Assembly: GCA_963848525.1 (NCBI GenBank)
Contig: CAWKDZ010000003.1
Span: 372,001 to 436,000 of the forward strand
DNA: 64,000 bases
Source of the DNA: JACCTU01 sp963848525
Lineage (GTDB): Bacteria; Actinomycetota; Thermoleophilia; Gaiellales; Gaiellaceae
Reading direction: 5' to 3'
Below are positions 53,564 through 59,647 of the stretch, in pieces (position 1 is the stretch's first letter; every line of letters begins with the position of its first letter). Position numbers and translations under genes: made by a program. A model generated the notes under the pieces. It had not been told where the DNA came from. It saw nothing but the letters and a program-made list of their open reading frames with translations, and made no database searches.

Positions 53564-53569
53564 ACTCTA
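53564..53569 (-). promoter_or_regulatory. -10 box of the PLP-enzyme gene, leaderless type
   Basis: On the minus strand TAGAGT lies 7 bases before the ATG with no ribosome-binding site. A mirror-image arrangement exists for the divergent carboxylase gene (TACGCT at 53709-53714). Confidence 0.4.
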
Positions 53570-53583
53570 TTTGCGGAGCCAGA

Positions 53584-53606
53584 GGGACAGTCCCGGGACA
53601 GTCCCC
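53584..53606. repeat. GGGACAGTCCC tandem motif, first site
   Basis: Two copies of GGGACAGTCCC stand head to tail and share a CCCGGG junction. Each is an imperfect palindrome. A second site lies 92 bases away (53676). Both fall in the intergenic space between the divergent PLP-enzyme and carboxylase genes, beyond their -10 boxes. Confidence 0.7.
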
Positions 53607-53675
53607 GCAAATCCTCGGATACGCCCCGCGAGCAGGACGATCGGCGGTGGGTGCCTCGACATTGAGAAGCGCCCT

Positions 53676-53699
53676 GGGGACAGTCCCGGGACTGTCCCC
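53676..53699. repeat. Perfect 24-bp palindrome built from GGGACAGTCCC
   Basis: GGGGACAGTCCC is followed directly by its own reverse complement, giving a perfect 24-bp palindrome ending 9 bases before the carboxylase -10 box. It may be an operator for a dimeric repressor or a dispersed palindromic repeat. Confidence 0.7.
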
Positions 53700-53708
53700 G
53701 GAACGAAG

Positions 53709-53714
53709 TACGCT
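53709..53714 (+). promoter_or_regulatory. -10 box of the acyl-CoA carboxylase beta gene, leaderless type
   Basis: TACGCT lies 7 bases before the ATG at 53722, with no ribosome-binding site. The 24-bp palindrome (53676-53699) would cover the -35 region. Confidence 0.4.
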
Positions 53715-53721
53715 CCGCGCC

Positions 53722-55308
53722 ATGGCCACGACCGACGAGAGCCCGCCGCAGACCGAGGAGTCGACGCGCGGCAAGCTCGAGCGGCTCCGACAGCTGCGAG
53801 ACGAGGCGCTGCACGCCGGCAGCCAGAGCGCGGTCGAGAAGCAGCGCGCCGCCGGCAAGCTGCTCGCGCGCGAGCGCGTGGTGCGCCTGCTCGACCCGGA
53901 CTCGTTCGTCGAGCTCGACCGCTACGTCCGCCACCGCGAGTCCAACTTCGGGATGCTCGAGCGCCGCCCGTACGGCGACGCCGTCGTCACCGGCTACGGG
54001 ACGATCTTCGGCCGCAAGGTCTTCGTCTTCTCGCAGGACTTCACCGTCTTCGGCGGCAGTCTCTCCGAGGTCTTCGCCGAGAAGATCTGCAAGGTCATGG
54101 ACCTCGCCGCGAAGTACGGCTGCCCGGTGATCGGGATCAACGACTCGGGCGGGGCGCGGATCCAGGAAGGCGTCGTCAGCCTCGCCGGCTACGCGGAGAT
54201 CTTCTGGCGCAACGTGCAGTGCTCGGGCGTGATCCCGCAACTCAGCCTCGTGATGGGGCCCTGCGCGGGCGGCGCCGTCTACTCGCCCGCGATCACGGAC
54301 TTCGTGCTGATGGTCGAGGGGTCGTCCTACATGTTCATCACCGGCCCCGACGTGGTGAAGACCGTCACGGGCGAGGAGGTCAGCTTCGAGGAGCTCGGCG
54401 GCGCGGCCACGCACGCTTCGCGCTCCGGCGTCGCGCACTTCAGCTCGCCCGACGAGGAGGCGTGCCTGGACGACGCGCGCTACCTGCTCAGCTTCCTGCC
54501 GCAGAACAACGTCGATCCGCCGCCGTACGTCGAGGCGACCGACGCGCGCGACCGCGAAGACGCCGAGCTCGACTCGATCGTCCCGAACGACCCCGCCCGG
54601 CCGTACGACATGAAGCAGGTGATCGAGCGGGTCGTCGACGACGGCGAGTTCCTCGAAGTGCACGAGCGCTGGGCCGAGAACATCGTCGTCGGCCTGGCCC
54701 GGCTCGGCGGGCACTCGGTCGGCGTGATCGGGAACCAGCCGCGCGCGCTCGCCGGCGTCCTCGACATCGACTCGAGCGTCAAGGCGGCGCGCTTCGTCCG
54801 CTTCTGCGACGCGTTCAACATCCCCCTGGTGACCTTCGTCGACGTGCCGGGCTTCCTGCCGGGGACGTCACAGGAGTGGGGCGGGATCATCCGCCACGGC
54901 GCGAAGCTCCTCTACGCCTACGCCGAGGCGACTGTGCCGAAGCTCGCGGTGATCACGCGGAAGGCCTACGGCGGCGCCTACGACGTCATGAGCTCGAAGC
55001 ACATCCGCGCCGACTTCAACTTCGCGTGGCCGACGGCCGAGGTCGCCGTGATGGGCCCGGAGGGCGCCGTCAACATCGTCTTCCGGCGCGAGCTCGCGGA
55101 GTCGGACGACCCGGACGCGCGCCGCGAGGAGCTGATCGCCGACTACCGGGAGCGCTTCGCGAACCCGTACACCGCTGCCGAGCGCGGCTACGTCGACGAG
55201 GTGATCGAGCCGCGGCGCACGCGGCCCGTCCTGATCGACGCGCTCGAGACCGCGCTGACCAAGCGCGAGGAGCGTCCCAGCCGCAAGCACGGCAACATCC
55301 CGCTCTAG
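53722..55308 (+). CDS. Acyl-CoA carboxylase, carboxyltransferase (beta) subunit
   Basis: A 528-residue biotin-dependent carboxyltransferase of the propionyl/acetyl-CoA type. The N-terminal half has GINDSGGARIQEGVVSLAGYAEIFWRNV and MGPCAGGAVYSPAITDFVLMVEGSSYMFITGP. The C-terminal half has FVDVPGFLPGTSQEWGGIIRHGAKLLYAYAEATVPKLAVITRKAYGGAYDVMSSK, forming the two oxyanion holes. It transfers carboxyl from biotin to acyl-CoA, giving malonyl- or methylmalonyl-CoA. Its partner biotin carboxylase/BCCP subunit is at 59634. The 3' end overlaps the convergent cyclase gene by 4 bases. Confidence 0.94.
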   Translation: MATTDESPPQTEESTRGKLERLRQLRDEALHAGSQSAVEKQRAAGKLLARERVVRLLDPDSFVELDRYVRHRESNFGMLERRPYGDAVVTGYGTIFGRKVFVFSQDFTVFGGSLSEVFAEKICKVMDLAAKYGCPVIGINDSGGARIQEGVVSLAGYAEIFWRNVQCSGVIPQLSLVMGPCAGGAVYSPAITDFVLMVEGSSYMFITGPDVVKTVTGEEVSFEELGGAATHASRSGVAHFSSPDEEACLDDARYLLSFLPQNNVDPPPYVEATDARDREDAELDSIVPNDPARPYDMKQVIERVVDDGEFLEVHERWAENIVVGLARLGGHSVGVIGNQPRALAGVLDIDSSVKAARFVRFCDAFNIPLVTFVDVPGFLPGTSQEWGGIIRHGAKLLYAYAEATVPKLAVITRKAYGGAYDVMSSKHIRADFNFAWPTAEVAVMGPEGAVNIVFRRELAESDDPDARREELIADYRERFANPYTAAERGYVDEVIEPRRTRPVLIDALETALTKREERPSRKHGNIPL

Positions 55309-56498
55309 ACGCGGTAGAGCGACACGCAGTTGCCGCCCGCACCCTTCGCGGCGTACAGGGCGTCGTCGGCCGCACGGTAGAGCTCGCTTCGTGCTGCGAG
55401 GCAGCCCGGATAGACGGCGACTCCGGCGGAGAGCCGAGGCTCGATGCGGGCGAGCAGTGCCTCGGCCGTGCGCAGTGCGCGCGCCTCGTCGCACCCCGGC
55501 AGCAGCAACGCGAACTCGTCACCGCCGACGCGGAACGCTTCGCCTCCGTGCCTGAGCGAGCCGGCCACCTCCCGGAGCAGCCGGTCGCCCTCAGGATGGC
55601 CGAGCCTGTCGTTCACGCTCTTGAGCGCGTCGACGTCAAGGAGGCAGAGCGCGAGCGGCCGGCCCGCGCGCTCGGCGCCGTCCAGTTCCTGCTGGAGCCG
55701 CTCCTGGAAGTGGCGTTGGTTGCCGAGGCCGGTGAGCGCGTCGGTGAGAGCAAGCCTCGTCGCCACGAGCGCGCGGTGAACCGAGCGCTGGTACAGCGCG
55801 ACCGCGAGCAGCGGTCCGATCAGTGCGAGGGAGAGCAGCGGGGAACGGTCCCACAGGATCGTGAGCATGAGCGTCCCCGAGCTCATGATCGCGAACGGGA
55901 GGACCGTCCCGTAGACGCTTCGTGGCAGCACGTCGAAGAAGGGCTCGTCGCCCAGACGCGACAGGGCCGCCGAGACGAGCACGACGTTGACGACGTAGTA
56001 GGCGGCGGAAGCCAGGAGCACCTCCAGCACGAGGACCGTGTCGGACGAGCTCTCGATCCACCATGCGGCGGCCCCGGCGGCCGCCGCGCTGAGCGCGTAG
56101 GCCCCTGCGTTGTAGAGCAGACGGGGCGCAGGTCGCCGCTCCGCGAGGTCGAGCGTCGCCCGCACGGAGACGGCGACGATCGTCGCCTCCGCCGGCCCGA
56201 AGAGCACGGCGGCGCCGACGAAGAAGACTGCGGCGAGCGACACGTACCCGTCCGGCAGTGCCTCGAGGGGGATCCGATAGGCCTCGGCAAGCAGTGCGGC
56301 CAGAAGGAGCGCGCCGATCCCGATCGCCGAGACGACCGTCGGTCGCGCGACTCCGAGGCTGAGGATCGAGGCGACGAGCACAGCTCCGCCGGCCGCGACG
56401 ACGGGAATGAGCAGGGGCAGGAGGCGCGCCAGCGCCTGTTGCTCTCCCGCTGCTTCTTCCGCCGCAACCCGCTCCGCCCGAACGGGGGTCTCGTTCAT
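55305..56498 (-). CDS. Membrane diguanylate cyclase (GGDEF)
   Basis: The 397-residue protein has an N-terminal membrane domain of about seven helices (residues 25-240) and a C-terminal GGDEF domain (~250-397): LTDALTGLGNQRHFQERLQQEL, CLLDVDALKSVNDRLGHPEGDRLL and FRVGGDEFALLLP. The intact active-site motif predicts cyclic di-GMP synthesis. An RXXD inhibitory site is not seen before it. The membrane domain is paralogous to that of the neighbouring 56736-58538 gene. ATG has GGAGG 7 bases upstream. Repeat copy 4 fills the gap between the two paralogues. Confidence 0.93.
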   Translation of the reverse strand: MNETPVRAERVAAEEAAGEQQALARLLPLLIPVVAAGGAVLVASILSLGVARPTVVSAIGIGALLLAALLAEAYRIPLEALPDGYVSLAAVFFVGAAVLFGPAEATIVAVSVRATLDLAERRPAPRLLYNAGAYALSAAAAGAAAWWIESSSDTVLVLEVLLASAAYYVVNVVLVSAALSRLGDEPFFDVLPRSVYGTVLPFAIMSSGTLMLTILWDRSPLLSLALIGPLLAVALYQRSVHRALVATRLALTDALTGLGNQRHFQERLQQELDGAERAGRPLALCLLDVDALKSVNDRLGHPEGDRLLREVAGSLRHGGEAFRVGGDEFALLLPGCDEARALRTAEALLARIEPRLSAGVAVYPGCLAARSELYRAADDALYAAKGAGGNCVSLYRV

Positions 56499-56571
56499 GG
56501 TCAGGCCTCCGTAGCCCTCTTACTCACTCATCGGTCGGCCGCGACGGCCGCGGGAGCCTCGAACGGGTTCG

Positions 56572-56735
56572 GAACCCGTCCCGGAATGGGGAGCTGTGCC
56601 GCCGGGCCGCGCTGGGCGGCACGCTGCCGCGTCCTCAGTCGCGCCCGTATCTGTTCGATACGAGCGCTCCCTGCGTCCTTGCATCGCACGCGCCCAGCGC
56701 ACCCCGGCAGCGAGTCCCCATCCCGGAACGGGTTC
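56572..56735 (-). repeat. Structured intergenic repeat, copy 4
   Basis: Read on the minus strand the core matches the other copies (AAGGACGCAGGGAGCG, GCGCTCGTATC-GAACA-GATACGGGCGC, GCGACTGAGGACGC). The outer arms are entirely different: GAACCCGTTCCGGGATGGGG at one end and its near-perfect complement at the other, with mismatches that become G-U pairs on this strand. The element starts directly after the stop of the GGDEF/HD-GYP gene and points toward the GGDEF gene. Confidence 0.85.
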
Positions 56736-58538
56736 TCAGGAAGCAAGCGCGGGAACCGGGCGCACCAGGCCCAGCTCCTCGGCGAACGCGGCGACGACGT
56801 CGGGGTCGAACTGCGTGCCCGCGCAGCGCTGCAGTTCGAGCAACGCGTCTTCGGCTGTCAGGCGTCGCCGGTAGACGCGGTCCGACGTCATCGCGTCGTA
56901 GGCGTCGGCCACGAAGATGATTCGTGCGCCGAGTGGAATCGCCTCGCCGTAGACGCCGTCGGGGTAGCCCGCGCCGTCCCAGCGCTCATGGTGGTGCAGC
57001 ACCCACTCGGCGACGGGGTCGACGCCGAGGCTCTCGAGCATCCGGTAGCCGATCTGCGGGTGCCGCTCGAGCACGAGGCGCTCGGCCTCGGTCAGCGGCG
57101 CCGGCTTGCGCAGGATCTCCTCCGGGATCGCGAGCTTGCCGAGGTCGTGCAGGGAGCCGGCGAGCCGGATCAGCTCGACCTGCTCCGGGTCGGCGTTCAT
57201 GCGCACAGCGATACGTGCGGCGAGCTCGCCGACGCGCTCGGAATGGCTGCCTGTGTAGGCGTCGCGCGCGTCGACCGCTTTGGCGAGGCTCGCCGCTGCC
57301 CGGTAACGGGCCGCCCGGTCGGGGCCGGCTGCCAGACGCCGCAGCTCTGCCAGCTCGACCACGTCCGGACGATAGGCCCGTACCTGGTTCTTGCCGTGCT
57401 CCTTCGCCCAGTAGAGCGCGGAGTCGGCAAGCCTGATCAGCTCGTCGCGGCCGACGCCCTGGACCGGGAAGGTCGCCAGGCCGGCGCTGACCGTGATGGA
57501 TCCGATGTGCTCGAGGTCGAGCGCTGCGACGCGATCGACGATCGAGCTGGCGGCGGTGAACGCATGCTTGCCGCTGAGGCCGGGCATCAGCACCGCGAAC
57601 TCGTCGCCGCCGAGGCGGAAGGCTTCGCCGCCCTGGCGCAGGCGCTTGCCGACCTGGCCGAGCACGCCGTCGCCGGCCGGGTGACCGAAGCGGTCGTTGA
57701 TCCGCTTGAAGTCGTCGATGTCCACGAGGCAGAGGGAGAGCGGCTGGTTCTTCTCCTCGGCCTGCGCGAGCTCGCGCTGCAGGCGCTCGTGGAAGTGGCG
57801 GTGGTTACCGAGGTTCGTGAGCGGGTCGGTGAGCGCGAGCCGCATCGCGCGGAGCGCGCGGTAGGTCGAGCGCTGGTAGAGCGCGATCGCCAGCAGCGGG
57901 CCGACGAGCACGAAGGAGAGGAACGGCGAGCGTTCCCAGAGCACGACGAGCATCAGCGAGGCCGAGCCCATCAGCGCGAACGGGACGATCGTCCCGCGCA
58001 CGTTCGTCTGGAGCAGCCCGACGTAGGACTTGTCCGAGCTGACCGCGACCGCCGCCGTGATCAGGAGCATGTTCACGAGGTAGTTGACGGCCGCAGCGAT
58101 CGAGACCGTGGCGACGAGTGCGACGGCGCCGTCCGTGTGGAGCGGCGCGATCGCGACCGCGCAGGCGAGCGCGGCGATCGAGAAGACGGCGACGTTGAAC
58201 GTGACGCGGATCGCCGGGCGGTGCTGGACGAGCTGCATGATCGCGGTCGACGCGGCGACCACGATCACGCCTGCTTCCCAGCCGAACAGCACGACGGCGG
58301 CGATCACGAACGAGTACGACAGCGTCACGCCGCCCGCATCCACGCCGTCGAGGCTGACCGGATACCGCTCGGCCAGCACACAGGCCGCGAAGAGCGCGAC
58401 GATCGAAGCGAGTGTGGCCACGCTGGCGCCACCCACGATCAGTGAGTACGTCGCAGCGCCGACGACCCCGAGCCCGAAGACCGAGACGGGGACGACGAGC
58501 GCAGCGAGTCGCGGGGGCGGCAACGCCAGCGCGTTCAA
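56736..58538 (-). CDS. GGDEF and HD-GYP dual-domain membrane protein
   Basis: About 600 residues. An N-terminal membrane domain (~8 helices, residues 10-245) precedes a GGDEF domain (LTDPLTNLGNHRHFHERLQ, DFKRINDRFGHPAGD, FRLGGDEFAVLMPG). An HD-GYP phosphodiesterase domain follows: TGSHSERVGELAARIA, LAGSLHDLGKLAIPEEIL, and HHHERWDGAGYPDGVYG with all metal ligands. Both making and breaking cyclic di-GMP are possible. The start is uncertain: TTG at 58538 (or 58523) is chosen because the frame further upstream overlaps a small ORF and is not membrane-like. Translation may be coupled to that ORF, which stops 10 bases before. Confidence 0.88.
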   Translation of the reverse strand: MNALALPPPRLAALVVPVSVFGLGVVGAATYSLIVGGASVATLASIVALFAACVLAERYPVSLDGVDAGGVTLSYSFVIAAVVLFGWEAGVIVVAASTAIMQLVQHRPAIRVTFNVAVFSIAALACAVAIAPLHTDGAVALVATVSIAAAVNYLVNMLLITAAVAVSSDKSYVGLLQTNVRGTIVPFALMGSASLMLVVLWERSPFLSFVLVGPLLAIALYQRSTYRALRAMRLALTDPLTNLGNHRHFHERLQRELAQAEEKNQPLSLCLVDIDDFKRINDRFGHPAGDGVLGQVGKRLRQGGEAFRLGGDEFAVLMPGLSGKHAFTAASSIVDRVAALDLEHIGSITVSAGLATFPVQGVGRDELIRLADSALYWAKEHGKNQVRAYRPDVVELAELRRLAAGPDRAARYRAAASLAKAVDARDAYTGSHSERVGELAARIAVRMNADPEQVELIRLAGSLHDLGKLAIPEEILRKPAPLTEAERLVLERHPQIGYRMLESLGVDPVAEWVLHHHERWDGAGYPDGVYGEAIPLGARIIFVADAYDAMTSDRVYRRRLTAEDALLELQRCAGTQFDPDVVAAFAEELGLVRPVPALAS

Positions 58539-58548
58539 CGTCAGCCGT

Positions 58549-58644
58549 TTACCAGCCGAAGGTACGGAGCCAGTCCAGATCGCCGCCGACGGACGCGACG
58601 ACCGCGGCTGCCACGAGCGTGAGTACAACCTTCCACTGCAACAT
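58549..58644 (-). CDS. 31-residue membrane peptide ORF upstream of the GGDEF/HD-GYP gene
   Basis: ATG at 58644 is preceded by GGGGAGG with 7 bases between, one of the better ribosome-binding sites of the region. The product begins MLQWKVVLTLVAAAVVASVGG and ends LDWLRTFGW: a single hydrophobic helix with aromatic ends. The TAA stop lies 10 bases before the TTG chosen for the cyclase/phosphodiesterase gene, an arrangement suited to translational coupling or regulation by a leader peptide. It is too short for usual gene calling. No homologue is recognised; expression is not proven. Confidence 0.55.
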   Translation of the reverse strand: MLQWKVVLTLVAAAVVASVGGDLDWLRTFGW

Positions 58645-58659
58645 TCGGGAACCTCCCCA

Positions 58660-58790
58660 GGTCCACAGATTGGCGTCAGACGGGCTGATTCTCCCGGGGC
58701 GAACAGGGGCCGGCCATCACCCGAAGGAGGGATTTGGCCCTGCGCAGGGCGTTTACCGCTTTCGGGTCGGGACACGCTCTAGGCTCCCGG
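58660..58790 (-). promoter_or_regulatory. Structured leader upstream of the small ORF and GGDEF/HD-GYP gene
   Basis: On the minus strand ACCCGAA (58767-58761) pairs with TTCGGGT (58725-58719). This stem encloses two hairpins, GCG-GTAAA-CGC (58759-58749) and the palindrome CCCTGCGCAGGG (58749-58738), plus an unpaired CCAAATCC segment. The fold is a three-way junction 75 bases ahead of the small ORF. GCGCAGGGCCAAATCC recalls part of the GEMM c-di-GMP riboswitch, but its other conserved blocks are missing, so no class is assigned. Confidence 0.4.
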
Positions 58791-58794
58791 CGCA

Positions 58795-58971
58795 GTGCGC
58801 GTGGAGATCAGACCGAGCCCCGACGCGGGCGTCCGCGAGGCGATCCGCCGGGCCGTCGCAAGTAACACCGTGTTACAGGGCCACCCGGCCTATCGCAGCG
58901 GCTGGCGCCGAGCCGGCCTCCGTTACGCCACAGCGCGGCCGCGCAGGAGCCGCGGCGCGGCGCGCGCGTAG
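58795..58971 (+). CDS. 58-residue basic protein, possibly an acyl-CoA carboxylase epsilon-like subunit
   Basis: GTG at 58795 opens a 58-codon frame starting MRVEIRPSPDAGVREAIRRAV, with a C-terminal HPAYRSGWRRAGLRYA followed by an Arg-rich tail. A -10-like TAGGCT lies 9 bases upstream. The pattern of a short helix and a C-terminal aromatic/WRRA segment recalls AccE (epsilon) subunits of actinobacterial acyl-CoA carboxylases, and the beta and alpha subunits are encoded on either side (53722 and 59634). The 3' end overlaps convergent pgsA by 49 bases. The identification is tentative. Confidence 0.4.
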   Translation: MRVEIRPSPDAGVREAIRRAVASNTVLQGHPAYRSGWRRAGLRYATARPRRSRGAARA

Positions 58972-59453
58972 TCGAGCCCCGAGACCCAGGTCAGCACGAG
59001 CGCGACCAGCAGCGCCCACCAGGCGACGTCGTCGCTCCAGACGTCTGCGGCCGCGAGCCCGCCCACACCGGCAGCGACCGCCTGCGACCAGGTCTTGAGC
59101 TTCCCCAGGTCACGCGCCTCCATGACGACGCCGCGCTCGATCGCCGCCTGGCGAAGCCCCGAGACCAGGAACTCCCGGGCGACGATCGCGGCGACGATCC
59201 AGCTGGTGAAAACGTCGTCGACGAGCACGATCAGGACGGAGAGCACGAGCAGCTTGTCCGCGATCGGGTCGAGCAGGGAGCCGAGCGGCGAGGAGTGCCC
59301 GCGGCGGCGCGCGATCCGGCCGTCGAGCCAGTCCGTCGCCATCGCGAGTGCGAACAGGACCGTCGCGGCGATCGGCTGGTCCAGCACGAACAGCGCGACG
59401 ACGAACGGGACGGAGAGGGCCCGCGCGACGGTCAGGTAGTCCGGCAGCCCCAT
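58923..59453 (-). CDS. pgsA: CDP-diacylglycerol-glycerol-3-phosphate 3-phosphatidyltransferase
   Basis: A 176-residue membrane enzyme making phosphatidylglycerol phosphate. The CDP-alcohol phosphotransferase signature is complete in TDWLDGRIARRRGHSS followed by PLGSLLDPIADK (DGX2ARX8GX3DX3D). About five hydrophobic helices surround it. The start MGLPDYLTVARALSVPFV is typical of the family. A -10-like TATTCT ends 9 bases before the ATG. Repeat copy 5 lies just upstream, oriented with this gene. Confidence 0.93.
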   Translation of the reverse strand: MGLPDYLTVARALSVPFVVALFVLDQPIAATVLFALAMATDWLDGRIARRRGHSSPLGSLLDPIADKLLVLSVLIVLVDDVFTSWIVAAIVAREFLVSGLRQAAIERGVVMEARDLGKLKTWSQAVAAGVGGLAAADVWSDDVAWWALLVALVLTWVSGLDYARAAPRLLRGRAVA

Positions 59454-59481
59454 CCGCCGGGGAGAATACGCCCGCATGCAA

Positions 59482-59647
59482 GGAGCTCGACTCACGACGA
59501 CGCGCGATGCCGCCGGGCCGCGCTGGCCGGCGCGATGCCGCGTCCTCAGTCGCGCCCGTATCTGTTCGATACGGGCACTCCCTGCGTCCTTGCCTCGCAC
59601 TCGGCCATCGCACCCCGGCGGCGGGGCGACGTCATGAGCCGAGCTCC
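59482..59647 (-). repeat. Structured intergenic repeat, copy 5, reaching into the biotin carboxylase start
   Basis: Read on the minus strand the core is conserved (AAGGACGCAGGGAGTG, GTGCCCGTATC-GAACA-GATACGGGCGC, GCGACTGAGGACGC). The outer arms are a third type: GGAGCTCGGCTCATGACG pairs with CGTCGTGAGTCGAGCTCC, with G-U pairs at the two differences. The last 14 bases on the plus strand are the first codons of the gene at 59634, so its ATG lies inside the outer stem. Confidence 0.85.

Noticed and set aside
55309..58445. Very long plus-strand frames (up to 1624 codons) across the cyclase genes
   Set aside because: They are antisense shadows: composition is Arg/Asp/Glu-rich without any domain, while the minus-strand frames show intact GGDEF and HD-GYP motifs.
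58700..58770. GEMM-type c-di-GMP riboswitch
   Set aside because: Only GCGCAGGGC-AAA-CC resembles the motif; the second conserved block (GACGCAAAGCC) and the tetraloop/receptor pair are missing. Kept only as an unassigned structured leader.
56736..58775. Longer start (58775) for the GGDEF/HD-GYP protein
   Set aside because: The extra 79 residues are Pro/Ser/Arg-rich with no membrane pattern, and overlap a better-supported small ORF and a structured leader.
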